From positions 124,001 to 188,000 of the forward strand of contig NZ_PGTS01000003.1 of assembly GCF_002844235.1 (NCBI RefSeq): DNA of 64,000 nt. The letters run 5' to 3'. The notes beneath the pieces are model-generated. The model was not told the origin of the DNA and did not search any database. It worked only from the letters and a program-made list of their open reading frames with translations. A program made the translations under genes and the position numbers. Each line of letters begins with the position of its first letter. Positions within the stretch are counted from its first letter, which is position 1. Of this stretch, positions 17,342 to 26,404 are shown piece by piece. This DNA is from Thalassospira povalilytica (GTDB lineage Bacteria; Pseudomonadota; Alphaproteobacteria; Rhodospirillales; Thalassospiraceae).

Positions 17342-17812
17342 ATGACCTCGCTTACCAGTGACAAACCCCGTTCGATCATCCCTGCCATTGGCAATGTTAC
17401 GTCCGCCCTGCAACCGCTTGCCCCGGTGATCATCCGTGTTACCACCGGCCTTTTGATGGTTCCGCATGGTGCACAGAAACTGTTTGGTGCCTTTGGCGGC
17501 TATGGCCTTGAAGGAACGGCAGGCTGGCTTGAAAGCATCGGCTTTGCCCCGGGCTTTGTCTTTGCCCTTCTGATCGGCCTTCTTGAATTTGTTGGCGGAT
17601 TGATGCTGACAGTCGGTCTTTTGACCCGTCCGGTTGCCGCCGCTGTTCTGGTTTTCATGGCTGTTGCCGTTTCAACCCATATCCCGGCTGGTTACTTCTG
17701 GAACAATGGCGGCTTTGAAATGCCGTTGATGTGGGGTCTGCTTGCCCTGACGGTTCTGATCCAGGGTGGTGGCAAATTCTCGGTCGATCGCAAGATCGGC
17801 TACGAATTCTGA
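17342..17812 (+). CDS. DoxX family membrane protein
   Basis: 156-residue inner-membrane protein with four predicted helices. The first carries the family motif LRVTTGLLMVPHGAQKLFG-like pattern (here IIRVTTGLLMVPHGAQKLFG), about residues 29-48. DoxX proteins are linked to oxidative or thiol stress and quinone-related reactions; the precise job is unknown. ATG 17342 has GAGGAG upstream. It is the second gene of the pirin operon and is followed by a terminator. Confidence 0.88.
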   Translation: MTSLTSDKPRSIIPAIGNVTSALQPLAPVIIRVTTGLLMVPHGAQKLFGAFGGYGLEGTAGWLESIGFAPGFVFALLIGLLEFVGGLMLTVGLLTRPVAAAVLVFMAVAVSTHIPAGYFWNNGGFEMPLMWGLLALTVLIQGGGKFSVDRKIGYEF

Positions 17813-17840
17813 TCTGACCCGCCCTTAAGCGCACCGATCA

Positions 17841-17875
17841 AACGGGTTGCTGATACAATAGCAGCCCGTTTTTTT
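17841..17875 (+). terminator. intrinsic terminator after DoxX gene
   Basis: AACGGGTTGCT and AGCAGCCCGTT pair (one G-T wobble) around an 8-nt loop, followed by a run of T. Confidence 0.85.
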
Positions 17876-18016
17876 ATGGCTCCTCATATGAGGATATTGG
17901 AGGTCAGATAAAACAGCCAAAGTAAGGTCGCACTGAATGGCCCGACAGGCTGCATCCCGAAGATGCGGTTTGTTGGTTCTTTATGATAACCCAAGCCAGA
18001 TCTGTCTGACCGAACC

Positions 18017-19273
18017 ATGTACGAAGATATTTCGATCATATTTGTTGATGACGATCCCAACGTGTTGCGCGGATTGCGTCGCCGTATGATGAGCCAACGG
18101 CCGAACTGGTCGCTGCGGTTTTTTGAAAGTGCTGAAAGTGCGCTGATCGGCCTTGCAGAAGAACAGGCAGATGTGGTGATTTCCGACATGCGGATGCCCG
18201 AAATGGACGGGGCCGAATTCCTGCGGATTGTTGCCAACCGTTATCCACAGACATCCCGCATATTGCTTTCCGGCTATGCCGACGAAATCGCCATTCAAAA
18301 CGGCACCACCGCAACCCAGCACTTTTTGACCAAGCCCTGCAAGGATACCGACATCATTCACGCGGTTGAGCGCGGTCTGGTCATGCGGCGCTATTTGCAT
18401 GATCCGATGCTGGTTGATCTTCTGGCACGGATTCCCAGGGAACTGGCATGGCCGGCAACCTTTGAACGCCTGCACACGATATTGCAGTTCACCGGCCCCA
18501 AAAGCCGCGATGAGCTTAATGAATTTGCCGCCGATCATCCCGCACTGACATTTCTGGCACGGGATCTGGCGCGACGGGAAAAACTTGTCGCCGCCGATAG
18601 CCAGACCGGCCTGATCGGTCTTGTGAAACTGCTTGGCATCGAGACGATCAAGGCATTGTGCATTCTGTGGTCAGAACTGGGTCAGCCCGCCAAATTTGAC
18701 CCGAACGTGCCGACCATTGAACTGCACCGACCGCTGGTTCTTGGACAGATGGCTGCCAATATTGCCCGGTTGCAAAACCTGCCCTTTGAAACGGTTGATC
18801 AGGTCCGTGCGGCGGCCCTTTTGTGTCATATCGGGGAAATCATCATCAAACGGGTGATGCCCGATGGCTACAAGGCCAGCCGTGATCGGGCCGATCGCGA
18901 TGAATGCGATATTATTTCTGCCGAAGTTGCCGAAATGGGATTTGCCCATCCGGCAGTATCGGCATCCATTTGCGCCTATTGGGGCTTCCCGCACGAAGTT
19001 GTTGAACAGATCGCGTTTCATCACAGGCCCGAAGTTGCACCGACCCCGAATTCCAGGACCCTGCTGATTGTCTATGCTGCGCAGTATTTTGCCCGCATCG
19101 TTGGCAAGGACGGAATGAAACGCGCCGCCAAATATGACCTGGCCAGCGGGTTCATTTCACGATGCGGTGCCGATGACATCTGGCCGGTCTGGGAACGCAA
19201 CTGCATCGAAAATCACCTGCCGCACGGTATCGAAAAACCATATCCCGGCCAGATGTTCCATTCGGCAGGCTAA
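18017..19273 (+). CDS. response regulator with REC and HDOD domains
   Basis: 418 residues. REC domain at about 5-120 with the acidic pocket (VDDD), phospho-acceptor Asp57 (ISDMRMPEMDG) and Lys in LTKPCK. An HDOD domain follows at about 140-340, as in RpfG-like outputs that lost the HD metal site. The role is phosphorylation-controlled signal output, partners unknown. It ends in a 4-bp overlap with the convergent histidine kinase gene, the most likely cognate kinase. Confidence 0.88.
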   Translation: MYEDISIIFVDDDPNVLRGLRRRMMSQRPNWSLRFFESAESALIGLAEEQADVVISDMRMPEMDGAEFLRIVANRYPQTSRILLSGYADEIAIQNGTTATQHFLTKPCKDTDIIHAVERGLVMRRYLHDPMLVDLLARIPRELAWPATFERLHTILQFTGPKSRDELNEFAADHPALTFLARDLARREKLVAADSQTGLIGLVKLLGIETIKALCILWSELGQPAKFDPNVPTIELHRPLVLGQMAANIARLQNLPFETVDQVRAAALLCHIGEIIIKRVMPDGYKASRDRADRDECDIISAEVAEMGFAHPAVSASICAYWGFPHEVVEQIAFHHRPEVAPTPNSRTLLIVYAAQYFARIVGKDGMKRAAKYDLASGFISRCGADDIWPVWERNCIENHLPHGIEKPYPGQMFHSAG

Positions 19274-20790
19274 CGCAGCAACGCACCAAGATCGCTTGGC
19301 CCCTGCATGGCATCATTTTGCGAATGTGCGTTATAGGATGGATTGATTTTGGGCAGGCGGATAACGAATTCGGCCCCGTCGACATAGTCCTCTGACAGGG
19401 TCAGATCACCACCGAAATCATCCTGGATAAGCTTGCGACAAATCGGAAGCCCCTGACCGGTGCCGACACCGCGTTCCTTGGTGGTAAAGAAATAATCAAA
19501 GATGCGATCGCGCAGATCTTCCGGCACACCCGACCCGTTGTCGCGCAGACGGATGAACACATTGTCGTCGTCCGATGTCACCGTCAGATCAATTCGTCCC
19601 CGCCGCTGGCCGGTTTCCTTGATGGCCTGCGATGCATTGACGATCAGGTTGATCAGCGCCTGTGACAGATGGTTGCGCCGTCCATTGACCTCGGTGACAT
19701 CCGACTGGATATGAACATCAAGATCGGCAACATGTTTGACCTGGTTACGGGTCAGGGTAACCGCCGTTTCGATTTCTTCGGGAATTGAAATCAGTTCGAT
19801 TGCGTCATTGGCCGGATGGGCAAATTTGCGAATCCCCCGGACAATTTCGGCAATCCGTTCAAGCCCCTGGATGCTTTCATCGATCGCAAGCGGCACTTCT
19901 TGGACCAGGAAATCGATTTTGCTTTGGTCAAAGTCGACCTTTGCCGTCGGGTCGGCCTGTTGGCGGCGCACTGCATCGACAAGACCCGAAAAGCTGTCAG
20001 AAAGGAATTCAAGATTGTTCTGGATATATTGCGCCGGGGTGTTGATTTCATGCGCAACCCCGCCCGCCAGCGTCCCCAAAGCATGCAGCTTGGCGTAATC
20101 GGCGGCCTCTTCGATGACTTCCTGTTCCTGTCGGGCTTTCTGGGCGGCAATATCCGCGGCAAAAACACGTTGGCGCTGACGGATCATGAATGCCCCCAGC
20201 ACCGCCATTGCAACAACACCGACGAAGAACAAATAGGTCAGAAATTCAATATTGCGCTTCACGGTCTGGATATTCTGGGCGTTATAGACCGACACAAAAT
20301 TCGTGGTCCGCACCACCGCCTGTTGCAGCGGTTCGCCCATCGGTTCGAGCAACCGATAGAGTTCCTGTAATTTTGACCTTGGATCCGGGGCATTTTCCAG
20401 AGCGATATCGACTTCATCGATCCGGTTTTGCAGGGCGTCTATGGATGCCGCCACTTCGGGCACGGAAAACAGCACGCGGAAACCTTCGCCATCGCGCAAC
20501 AGAAATACGCGGCTGACCATGATTTCATATTCAAGCATGATGTCTTCGACCGCCTGGTCATCAAGACCGGCACGGCCAAAGGCGGCTTCTATGTCGCGTT
20601 GAATGATGAAAAGCTGGCGCTGGATCTGAAACACCGCCCAGACGAAATTTTCCCGATAGGTAAACCGCTCGTCTTCAAGCTGGCGAATGATCGCCCCGGA
20701 CAGAACCGCATACAAACCGACAAACAGCACCAGTCCAAAGAACATGGCTCGGCCTGAACGGTTGAAAAAAAACGCCTTAATTCTTTGCAT
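19270..20790 (-). CDS. membrane sensor histidine kinase
   Basis: 506 residues. Two membrane segments (about 16-36 and 186-206) bracket a ~150-residue periplasmic helical sensor. A coiled stretch is followed by the HisKA-type box (GGVAHEINTP, phospho-acceptor His247), N box (LINLIVNASQAI), G1 (DNGSGVP) and G2 (GTGQGLPI). No PAS or HAMP domain is obvious. I chose ATG 20790; it overlaps the upstream SUOX-fold gene by 14 bp, implying translational coupling. It lies among three response regulators with no other kinase in the window. Confidence 0.9.
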   Translation of the reverse strand: MQRIKAFFFNRSGRAMFFGLVLFVGLYAVLSGAIIRQLEDERFTYRENFVWAVFQIQRQLFIIQRDIEAAFGRAGLDDQAVEDIMLEYEIMVSRVFLLRDGEGFRVLFSVPEVAASIDALQNRIDEVDIALENAPDPRSKLQELYRLLEPMGEPLQQAVVRTTNFVSVYNAQNIQTVKRNIEFLTYLFFVGVVAMAVLGAFMIRQRQRVFAADIAAQKARQEQEVIEEAADYAKLHALGTLAGGVAHEINTPAQYIQNNLEFLSDSFSGLVDAVRRQQADPTAKVDFDQSKIDFLVQEVPLAIDESIQGLERIAEIVRGIRKFAHPANDAIELISIPEEIETAVTLTRNQVKHVADLDVHIQSDVTEVNGRRNHLSQALINLIVNASQAIKETGQRRGRIDLTVTSDDDNVFIRLRDNGSGVPEDLRDRIFDYFFTTKERGVGTGQGLPICRKLIQDDFGGDLTLSEDYVDGAEFVIRLPKINPSYNAHSQNDAMQGPSDLGALLR

Positions 20791-21265
20791 CAACAGATTT
20801 TACCTGCCAGACCGAATATGCCCAATAGGTATCTGTCTGGAAACGCACATCCCTGTCATAGGGGAAGACAACCCAGAACGGGCCTTTTTCACGCACCGAC
20901 ATTTCCGCGTCATTAAGGTGATAGGCCAGAATGGCACCGTCATTTCGCAATACGTTGGTCGGGACAATGACGCTGTAATCATTCAGGGCCGCGACACGCA
21001 CCATATCGGCATCAAGGCCATAGGTCTCAAGCAGCAGGTCAAAGGAAACGCCCTGGAATTTCTGCACCCCGTTTGTCCAGGGGGTCGATGTGTAAAACTC
21101 GACCGCAGGCATTTCCATGAGCTTGTCCATGGAAACCGTTACCACCTCGCCATCGGGTTTTGTCAGCTTCAATGACCCGCCGGCCGATGCCCCCGCAGAA
21201 ACGAAGCCCACCATGGCGACCACAAGGGTCAACACCTTTGCAAAGCTTTTCATATTCATATCCAT
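20777..21265 (-). CDS. secreted SUOX-fold (oxidoreductase molybdopterin-binding-like) protein lacking cysteine
   Basis: 162 residues. A signal peptide (residues about 1-32, ending SAGASAGG) is followed by a fold resembling the Oxidored_molyb domain: STPWTNGVQKFQGVSFDLLL, ALNDYSVIVP and KGPFWVVFPYD. The family's Moco-ligating cysteine is absent; the whole protein has no Cys. It is therefore unlikely to be a molybdoenzyme. ATG 21265 has GTAGGGAG upstream. Overlap with the histidine kinase gene suggests a periplasmic partner that senses a ligand for it; this is inference. Confidence 0.75.
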   Translation of the reverse strand: MDMNMKSFAKVLTLVVAMVGFVSAGASAGGSLKLTKPDGEVVTVSMDKLMEMPAVEFYTSTPWTNGVQKFQGVSFDLLLETYGLDADMVRVAALNDYSVIVPTNVLRNDGAILAYHLNDAEMSVREKGPFWVVFPYDRDVRFQTDTYWAYSVWQVKSVDAKN

Positions 21266-21351
21266 GCTCCCTACCATGCCTTAAAGAGTGGTCACAGCAT
21301 GTTGATTTAACAATAACTAACAGGTGAATTTAGTCAAAGACACAAGCACTT

Positions 21352-22530
21352 TTACGCGCTCATGGCTGTTGCTGTCTTTTCTTCCCAGACATCAAGCGGT
21401 TCCGGGCTGCCAAGATAGAATCCCTGCAATTCGGTGATGCCATAGACTTGCAGTTTTTCGACAACCGCACTGCTTTCGATGCCCTTGGCCGAAATCGACA
21501 GCCCCATTTTCCAGCAGACCTGCGCGATCCATTCGACAAAGGCATCGTCAAGGAAATCGGTCATGATCCCGCGGACAAGCTCACGGTCCAGCTTGATCCC
21601 GGCAAAGACTTCGTGGCGCAACAGTTCAAGCGAATTATTGCCCGACCCGAAATCATCAATCAGTACCGCAATGCCGCGTTCACGAAGGCGCGAAACACTG
21701 CCCAGTAATTCCTGATCATCCGGAACCAGCTGACGTTCGGGAATTTCATATGTCACGACGACACCGCGCATGCGCATCTTTTCATAGAAGCGGATCAAAA
21801 GATCGAGGAATTCCGGCGTTTTGAGCGAATAGGCAGAAATATTGACCGCAAGGTTGCTGGAATCGCCCAGCAAGGCACGATATCGCGGCGCCTGATCAAT
21901 CATCACCGCCATCAGCTGGCTGGTCAGCCGGTTGATTACCGGATGATCGCGGCAAGCCTCAAAGATTTCATCAACCCCGAAATCCTTTTCAAGCGACGGC
22001 ATGCGGCACAGAACCTCAACACCGCACAGACCCAGGTCACTTGCCGCAAATCGTGGCTGAAGAACCGTGGAAAATTTGGCCTGATCAATCGTTGAATTGA
22101 CCATCATCGGCGTCACGCGCGATGTCGGCTTTTCGGCCGGTTTGTTGGTCTGGATGACCCGGTCAATGGCGTCTTTCAAAACAGAAACCGAAACCGGCTT
22201 GGCCAATACACGCGTGACCATGGCCTGACTGATGGCTTCGCGCAGGGAAATGGTCGAAATATTGCCAGACAACATCATGCGGCTGACCATCGGCGCAATG
22301 CGGGCGGCCTGTTTCAGGAAGGAGATACCATCAAGAGTCGGCATGATCAGATCGGCAATGACAAGATCGGTGCGTTCGCGATTGTGCGACAACCAGTCAA
22401 GTGCCATTTGCCCGTCGGAAAATGTGACAAATTCAAAACTGGTCGCAAGGGTGCGCCGCACCGCTGCCAACAGTTTTTCATCATCATCTACCATCAGAAT
22501 GACGGGGCGTTTTGTATTGACCACATCCAT
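21352..22530 (-). CDS. response regulator with REC and degenerate EAL domain
   Basis: 392 residues. REC domain with VDDDE, phospho-acceptor Asp60 (VIADLIMP) and Lys111. The EAL domain spans about 145-385: E172 (in EVL instead of EAL), N230, E262, D292/D293, K313 and Q369 are kept. The glutamate that opens the AEGVE motif, the proposed general base in RocR-type enzymes, is Lys349 (AKGIE). Catalytic c-di-GMP hydrolysis is doubtful; it may bind c-di-GMP or act by protein contact. It is divergent from the REC-LuxR gene. Confidence 0.88.
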   Translation of the reverse strand: MDVVNTKRPVILMVDDDEKLLAAVRRTLATSFEFVTFSDGQMALDWLSHNRERTDLVIADLIMPTLDGISFLKQAARIAPMVSRMMLSGNISTISLREAISQAMVTRVLAKPVSVSVLKDAIDRVIQTNKPAEKPTSRVTPMMVNSTIDQAKFSTVLQPRFAASDLGLCGVEVLCRMPSLEKDFGVDEIFEACRDHPVINRLTSQLMAVMIDQAPRYRALLGDSSNLAVNISAYSLKTPEFLDLLIRFYEKMRMRGVVVTYEIPERQLVPDDQELLGSVSRLRERGIAVLIDDFGSGNNSLELLRHEVFAGIKLDRELVRGIMTDFLDDAFVEWIAQVCWKMGLSISAKGIESSAVVEKLQVYGITELQGFYLGSPEPLDVWEEKTATAMSA

Positions 22531-22683
22531 TAACGGGCAACTCCGGAATGATTCTAAGTCCTGAAATTCTTGTTATTTGGCCCGGCGAGTTTGCGCATAT
22601 GACGAAAGGCGGGGCTTTGAACGATTGCAGAATAGTGTCAGACTGCCATTGTCCAATATCCCCATTTGTGGAGGGCACTTTTG

Positions 22684-23652
22684 ATGACCGAAAAAACGCC
22701 GGTGCGGATTGCCTTTGTCGATGATGACGAACATCTGTTGTCATCACATCGGCGCAACTTTGCGCGCTTGCGGCCCCAATGGGGGGCGGTCTATTTCAAT
22801 GATCCGATAACGGCACGCGATGCCATTGCCGCCGACCCGTCAATCGGGGCTGCTGTTCTGGATATCCATATGCCGGGCATGTCGGGGCTGGAACTGGCTG
22901 CGGAATTGCGCACCGTTCGCCATGATCTGCTGATTGTGATCCTGACCGGATATGCCGATTTGCAGTCGGCCTTGCTTGCCGTTAACGAGCTGGGGGTATT
23001 TCGGTTCTATCCCAAGCCGACCAATCTTCAGACCATTCTTGAAGGACTGGAAACAGAAATCGAAGCCCGTCAGGGACAGGCGGAAGATACCCTTCCTACC
23101 GATTTCCTTGATCTGTTCGAGCTTGGCGTGATTGCCGTTGATGCCGACCTTTCGATTTTGCATATGAATGCCCAGGCAGCCGAATTGATGCGCGGATCAT
23201 CACTTGTTCATTCGGGCAGTCAGGGCCGCCTGATCATTGAACCCGTTCCGGAGGGGTTGGAAAGTTTTCTAAACCCGCCAGCAAAGATGGCGCCGCGCAA
23301 ACATCAAAGCTATGCGATCGAACGTGACGGCGAAAAACTGTCTGTTCTGATCCGGCGTGTGCCCAAAAAAACCGATGGCAAATCAACCTTTATGGTGATC
23401 CTTGTTGATCCCGCACAGCAAAAACCACCCGCGATTGACGATCTGATGGATCTGTTCGGTCTGACCCGGTCCGAGGCAAAACTGACCCAGAAACTGGCAG
23501 AAGGTCTTGCCCTTGATCAGGCAGCGGAACTTGTCGGCATCTCGCACAGTTCGGCCAGAACCTATTTGAAAACCATTTTTTCCAAGACCGGCGTCAACCG
23601 CCAGCCGCAATTGATGAAGACGGTCCTTTCATCGATACCGTCTTTGCGATAA
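22684..23652 (+). CDS. response regulator with REC, PAS-like and LuxR DNA-binding domains
   Basis: 322 residues. N-terminal REC (VDDDEH; phospho-acceptor Asp in LDIHMPGMSG; Lys in PKPTN), a middle PAS-like segment (about 150-235), and a C-terminal LuxR/GerE helix-turn-helix (LTRSEAKLTQKLAEGLALDQ, then VGISHSSARTYLKTIFSKTG). The HTH has the feel of the regulators in which the recognition helix is followed by NRQPQL. ATG 22684 has GGAGGG 8 nt upstream. Probably the transcriptional output of the signalling island; target promoters are unknown, and the exopolysaccharide operon just downstream is a candidate. Confidence 0.88.
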   Translation: MTEKTPVRIAFVDDDEHLLSSHRRNFARLRPQWGAVYFNDPITARDAIAADPSIGAAVLDIHMPGMSGLELAAELRTVRHDLLIVILTGYADLQSALLAVNELGVFRFYPKPTNLQTILEGLETEIEARQGQAEDTLPTDFLDLFELGVIAVDADLSILHMNAQAAELMRGSSLVHSGSQGRLIIEPVPEGLESFLNPPAKMAPRKHQSYAIERDGEKLSVLIRRVPKKTDGKSTFMVILVDPAQQKPPAIDDLMDLFGLTRSEAKLTQKLAEGLALDQAAELVGISHSSARTYLKTIFSKTGVNRQPQLMKTVLSSIPSLR

Positions 23653-23769
23653 GCGACGGGAAAACCAATAGAAACAACCCCCTACCAACCAAAGACCATA
23701 ATATATTTACTTGATCAGTGGCAAAATACATCTACCCTGAGTTATGTGAGCTGACATAACCATCCAGAT

Positions 23770-24507
23770 GTGGGGGCATCGCGGTTGACCGGGGAAAATC
23801 ACAAACCAGAAATCCTGTCCGACTTTTCCCGGGTGAATGCCGATCGCCATTACGGCCTCAAACGCCTTTGCGATCTGTTGATTTCATTGCTGGCGATCAT
23901 CGTCTTGGCACCAGTGATGATTGTGATTTCCATAGTCCTGATCGGACTTGGATTCCACCACCCGATTTTCCGTCAGAAACGTGTCGGCAGACATGCAACG
24001 GTGTTCACCATTTTCAAATTCCGCACCTTGCGTGACCGGACCTGTCGGCGGTCATCGGCGCCGATTATCCGGCTTTCAGACCAGTTTACCGGGTGGCTGC
24101 GCATAAGCGGGCTGGATGAATTGCCACAATTGATCAATGTGATACGCGGCGAGATGTCACTGGTGGGACCGCGCCCGCACAGTGTCGCCGATCATGCCCT
24201 GTTTGCCACGTCCCTACCCGGCTATGACGCCCGCCTGGCCATGCGTCCGGGCATCACGGGATTGGCACAAATTCGTGGATGGCGGGGCCCGGTTGACTGC
24301 CATCATCATCTTAGCGCGCGCACGGGATGCGATCTGGATTATATCGCTGATCAGAACCCGCTGCGTGACGGGATCATTCTGCTTGCAACCGTTCTTTTGC
24401 CGTTGCGCAGATCATCGACATCGCGACTGCCAACCCGTCAAGCGGACCATAACGGGCAGAGGCTGGGACAGGGTCACGTTTTTCGTCATGACCAGCGGCT
24501 TGTTTGA
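23770..24507 (+). CDS. undecaprenyl-phosphate sugar transferase (exopolysaccharide initiation)
   Basis: 245-residue bacterial sugar transferase of the short, membrane re-entrant type. One hydrophobic N-terminal segment (about 35-57) is followed by the catalytic block: QKRVGRHATVFTIFKFRTL, SGLDELPQLINVIRGEMSLV and GPRP, then MRPGITGLAQIRGWRG. It transfers the first sugar-1-phosphate to undecaprenyl phosphate. The start is uncertain: GTG 23770 or TTG 23785, neither with a strong ribosome site. The C-terminal ~25 residues are polar and unusual. It overlaps the barrel gene (TGATG). Confidence 0.88.
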   Translation: MGASRLTGENHKPEILSDFSRVNADRHYGLKRLCDLLISLLAIIVLAPVMIVISIVLIGLGFHHPIFRQKRVGRHATVFTIFKFRTLRDRTCRRSSAPIIRLSDQFTGWLRISGLDELPQLINVIRGEMSLVGPRPHSVADHALFATSLPGYDARLAMRPGITGLAQIRGWRGPVDCHHHLSARTGCDLDYIADQNPLRDGIILLATVLLPLRRSSTSRLPTRQADHNGQRLGQGHVFRHDQRLV

Positions 24508-25802
24508 TGATCAGGCATTTCTGCACAATCACCCAAACAGTCGCCAGGACCGTCACCGGTCATGGCAAAATCCCCGTCATGTTGTGCTGTGCGATATTCC
24601 TGACCGGGCTTTGGGCCCCAACGCGTTCTGTTGCCCAACCTGCCGTGTCATCCGGTCAGAAACCCACCCGGTCACAAGATGACACCCATATGCGCCTTGG
24701 ACGGTTTGTTCTGGCCCCGGAAATCACCAGCCGCGCAACCCATGACGACAACATCTTTTTATCTGATGACAATGCGCAATCAGATGTCATCACCACGATC
24801 GCCCCGCGCCTTCATCTGAGCGGCGACTGGCCGTTCTTTCGTATGCATATGACGATCGGCGGGGAGCTTGGATTTTTTGCCAAATCCGATCAGGACAATT
24901 ATCAGAATGCCGAGGCCAAGGCCGCCGGAAGCATTGATCTTGGCCCGTCATCGGTTGATGGCGCAATCGAATGGCATCGTCAGCATGACCCGCGCGGAAG
25001 CAATGATGTCCCGACTGGCGCACGGGAACCCGTGATTTATCGTGATGTCCGCGCCCATATTGGCGGACGATATGCCACCAGCAGCTTGCAATATGAATCG
25101 CGGTTGTCTTTGCGTCGGCTTGATTTCGAAGACAGTACCGCCATCAATGGCAATGCGATCCGCAATGACGATCGCGACCGCCTTGAAACCCGTGAAACCC
25201 TGCGCGCTGTGATGCCATTTGATCCGGGACGCGAAGCGTATGGCGAAATCACGCTTAATCAGCGGCATTATGACAGAACCCCCGATGATAGCGGGCGGGT
25301 TCGCGATTCTGCCGGATACCAGATTTATGGTGGCCTGCGGTTTGATTTGACCGACCTGATCCGGGCGGATCTTGCGGCTGGCTGGATGAGCCAAAGCTAT
25401 GTCGATCCGGCATTTGGCAATATCAATGACTATACGCTGCGGGCCGATATCGACTGGTCCGTTACCCGGCTGACCAGCCTTTCATTTACCGCTGCGCGGG
25501 CGGTGCGCGAAACCACCGTCCAAGGTGCCAGCGGCATTCTGGCATTTGAAACCGGCATCGGCGTAACCCATGAATTGCTGCGCACGTTACAGATCGGCGC
25601 CAATGCCCGTTATCGCAATGATGCCTTTCAACAAACCACACGCACCGACAGGGTACGTTCGATCGGCCTTGACCTTGATTATCAGCTGAACCGCTTTGCC
25701 CGGATCAACAGCACCGTTGGCCACGAAATTCGCCAATCAACCAGCAACGGCGAAGATTACGCACGCCTGCAAAGCCAGATCAGCCTGAAGCTGGAGATGT
25801 AA
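24507..25802 (+). CDS. outer-membrane beta-barrel protein of the exopolysaccharide locus
   Basis: 431 residues. A signal peptide (about residues 1-43, ending SVAQ) precedes a long run of alternating strands and ends LQSQISLKLEM. The pattern matches the BBP_2 outer-membrane barrel family found in polysaccharide loci (VpsM-like), thought to aid export. ATG 24507 (MIRHFC) overlaps the previous stop by 1 nt; TTG 24504 is also in frame. The gene abuts the Wza-type gene with no gap, so the three genes form one operon. Confidence 0.8.
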   Translation: MIRHFCTITQTVARTVTGHGKIPVMLCCAIFLTGLWAPTRSVAQPAVSSGQKPTRSQDDTHMRLGRFVLAPEITSRATHDDNIFLSDDNAQSDVITTIAPRLHLSGDWPFFRMHMTIGGELGFFAKSDQDNYQNAEAKAAGSIDLGPSSVDGAIEWHRQHDPRGSNDVPTGAREPVIYRDVRAHIGGRYATSSLQYESRLSLRRLDFEDSTAINGNAIRNDDRDRLETRETLRAVMPFDPGREAYGEITLNQRHYDRTPDDSGRVRDSAGYQIYGGLRFDLTDLIRADLAAGWMSQSYVDPAFGNINDYTLRADIDWSVTRLTSLSFTAARAVRETTVQGASGILAFETGIGVTHELLRTLQIGANARYRNDAFQQTTRTDRVRSIGLDLDYQLNRFARINSTVGHEIRQSTSNGEDYARLQSQISLKLEM

Positions 25803-26366
25803 ATGACCGGCATTGTCACATCCGTCACAGCCCAAACCCGATTGCTTGCGATTGTGCTGATCATGTTTGTCGGGATCGTCACGCTTTCGCGTTCCGGAGC
25901 CGCCCAAACCATCTATTCGCTTGATAGCGGCGATCTGGTCAGGGTCACGGTATTTGGCGAGCCGGACCTGTCGGGTGAATTCAGCATCGATGCACAGGGT
26001 AAACTGAACCTTGCACTGATCGGGCCGGTTTTTGTAAGGGGCATGACAACCAGCCAGGCCCGCACCGCCATTCATGACGCCTATCTCGACGGCTATTTGC
26101 GCCATCCCGATATTGCGGTCGATGTCGTTGCCTTTCGCCCGTTCTTCATCGTTGGCGAAGTCAATCAGCCCGGGTCATACAGCTTTGTCCCGGGCATGAA
26201 TGTTTTAAATGCGATTGCGATTAGCAGGGGCATGACCTATCGCGGGGACGAGGACGATATCGAAATCCTGCGCGGTAATGATACAGCACGGGTTTCAATC
26301 CCGGCCAATCTGGCAACCATTGTCATGCCCGGTGACATCGTGCGGATCGCCGAACGGTATTTCTGA
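25803..26366 (+). CDS. polysaccharide export protein, Wza type (short)
   Basis: 187 residues. A signal peptide or membrane anchor (about 14-36) is followed by a Poly_export domain (YSLDSGDLVRVTVFGEPDLSG) and one SLBB domain (FFIVGEVNQPGSYSFVPGMN). There is no lipobox Cys. It is shorter than Wza (about 380), as for the minimal export proteins of many Alphaproteobacteria, and would form the periplasmic/outer-membrane channel with the barrel protein. Its ATG directly follows the TAA of the barrel gene. It is convergent with the amide operon. Confidence 0.88.
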   Translation: MTGIVTSVTAQTRLLAIVLIMFVGIVTLSRSGAAQTIYSLDSGDLVRVTVFGEPDLSGEFSIDAQGKLNLALIGPVFVRGMTTSQARTAIHDAYLDGYLRHPDIAVDVVAFRPFFIVGEVNQPGSYSFVPGMNVLNAIAISRGMTYRGDEDDIEILRGNDTARVSIPANLATIVMPGDIVRIAERYF

Positions 26367-26404
26367 TCCGCCCGCCGATTTCCATGCCGCTGCCGCGATT
26401 GTTC

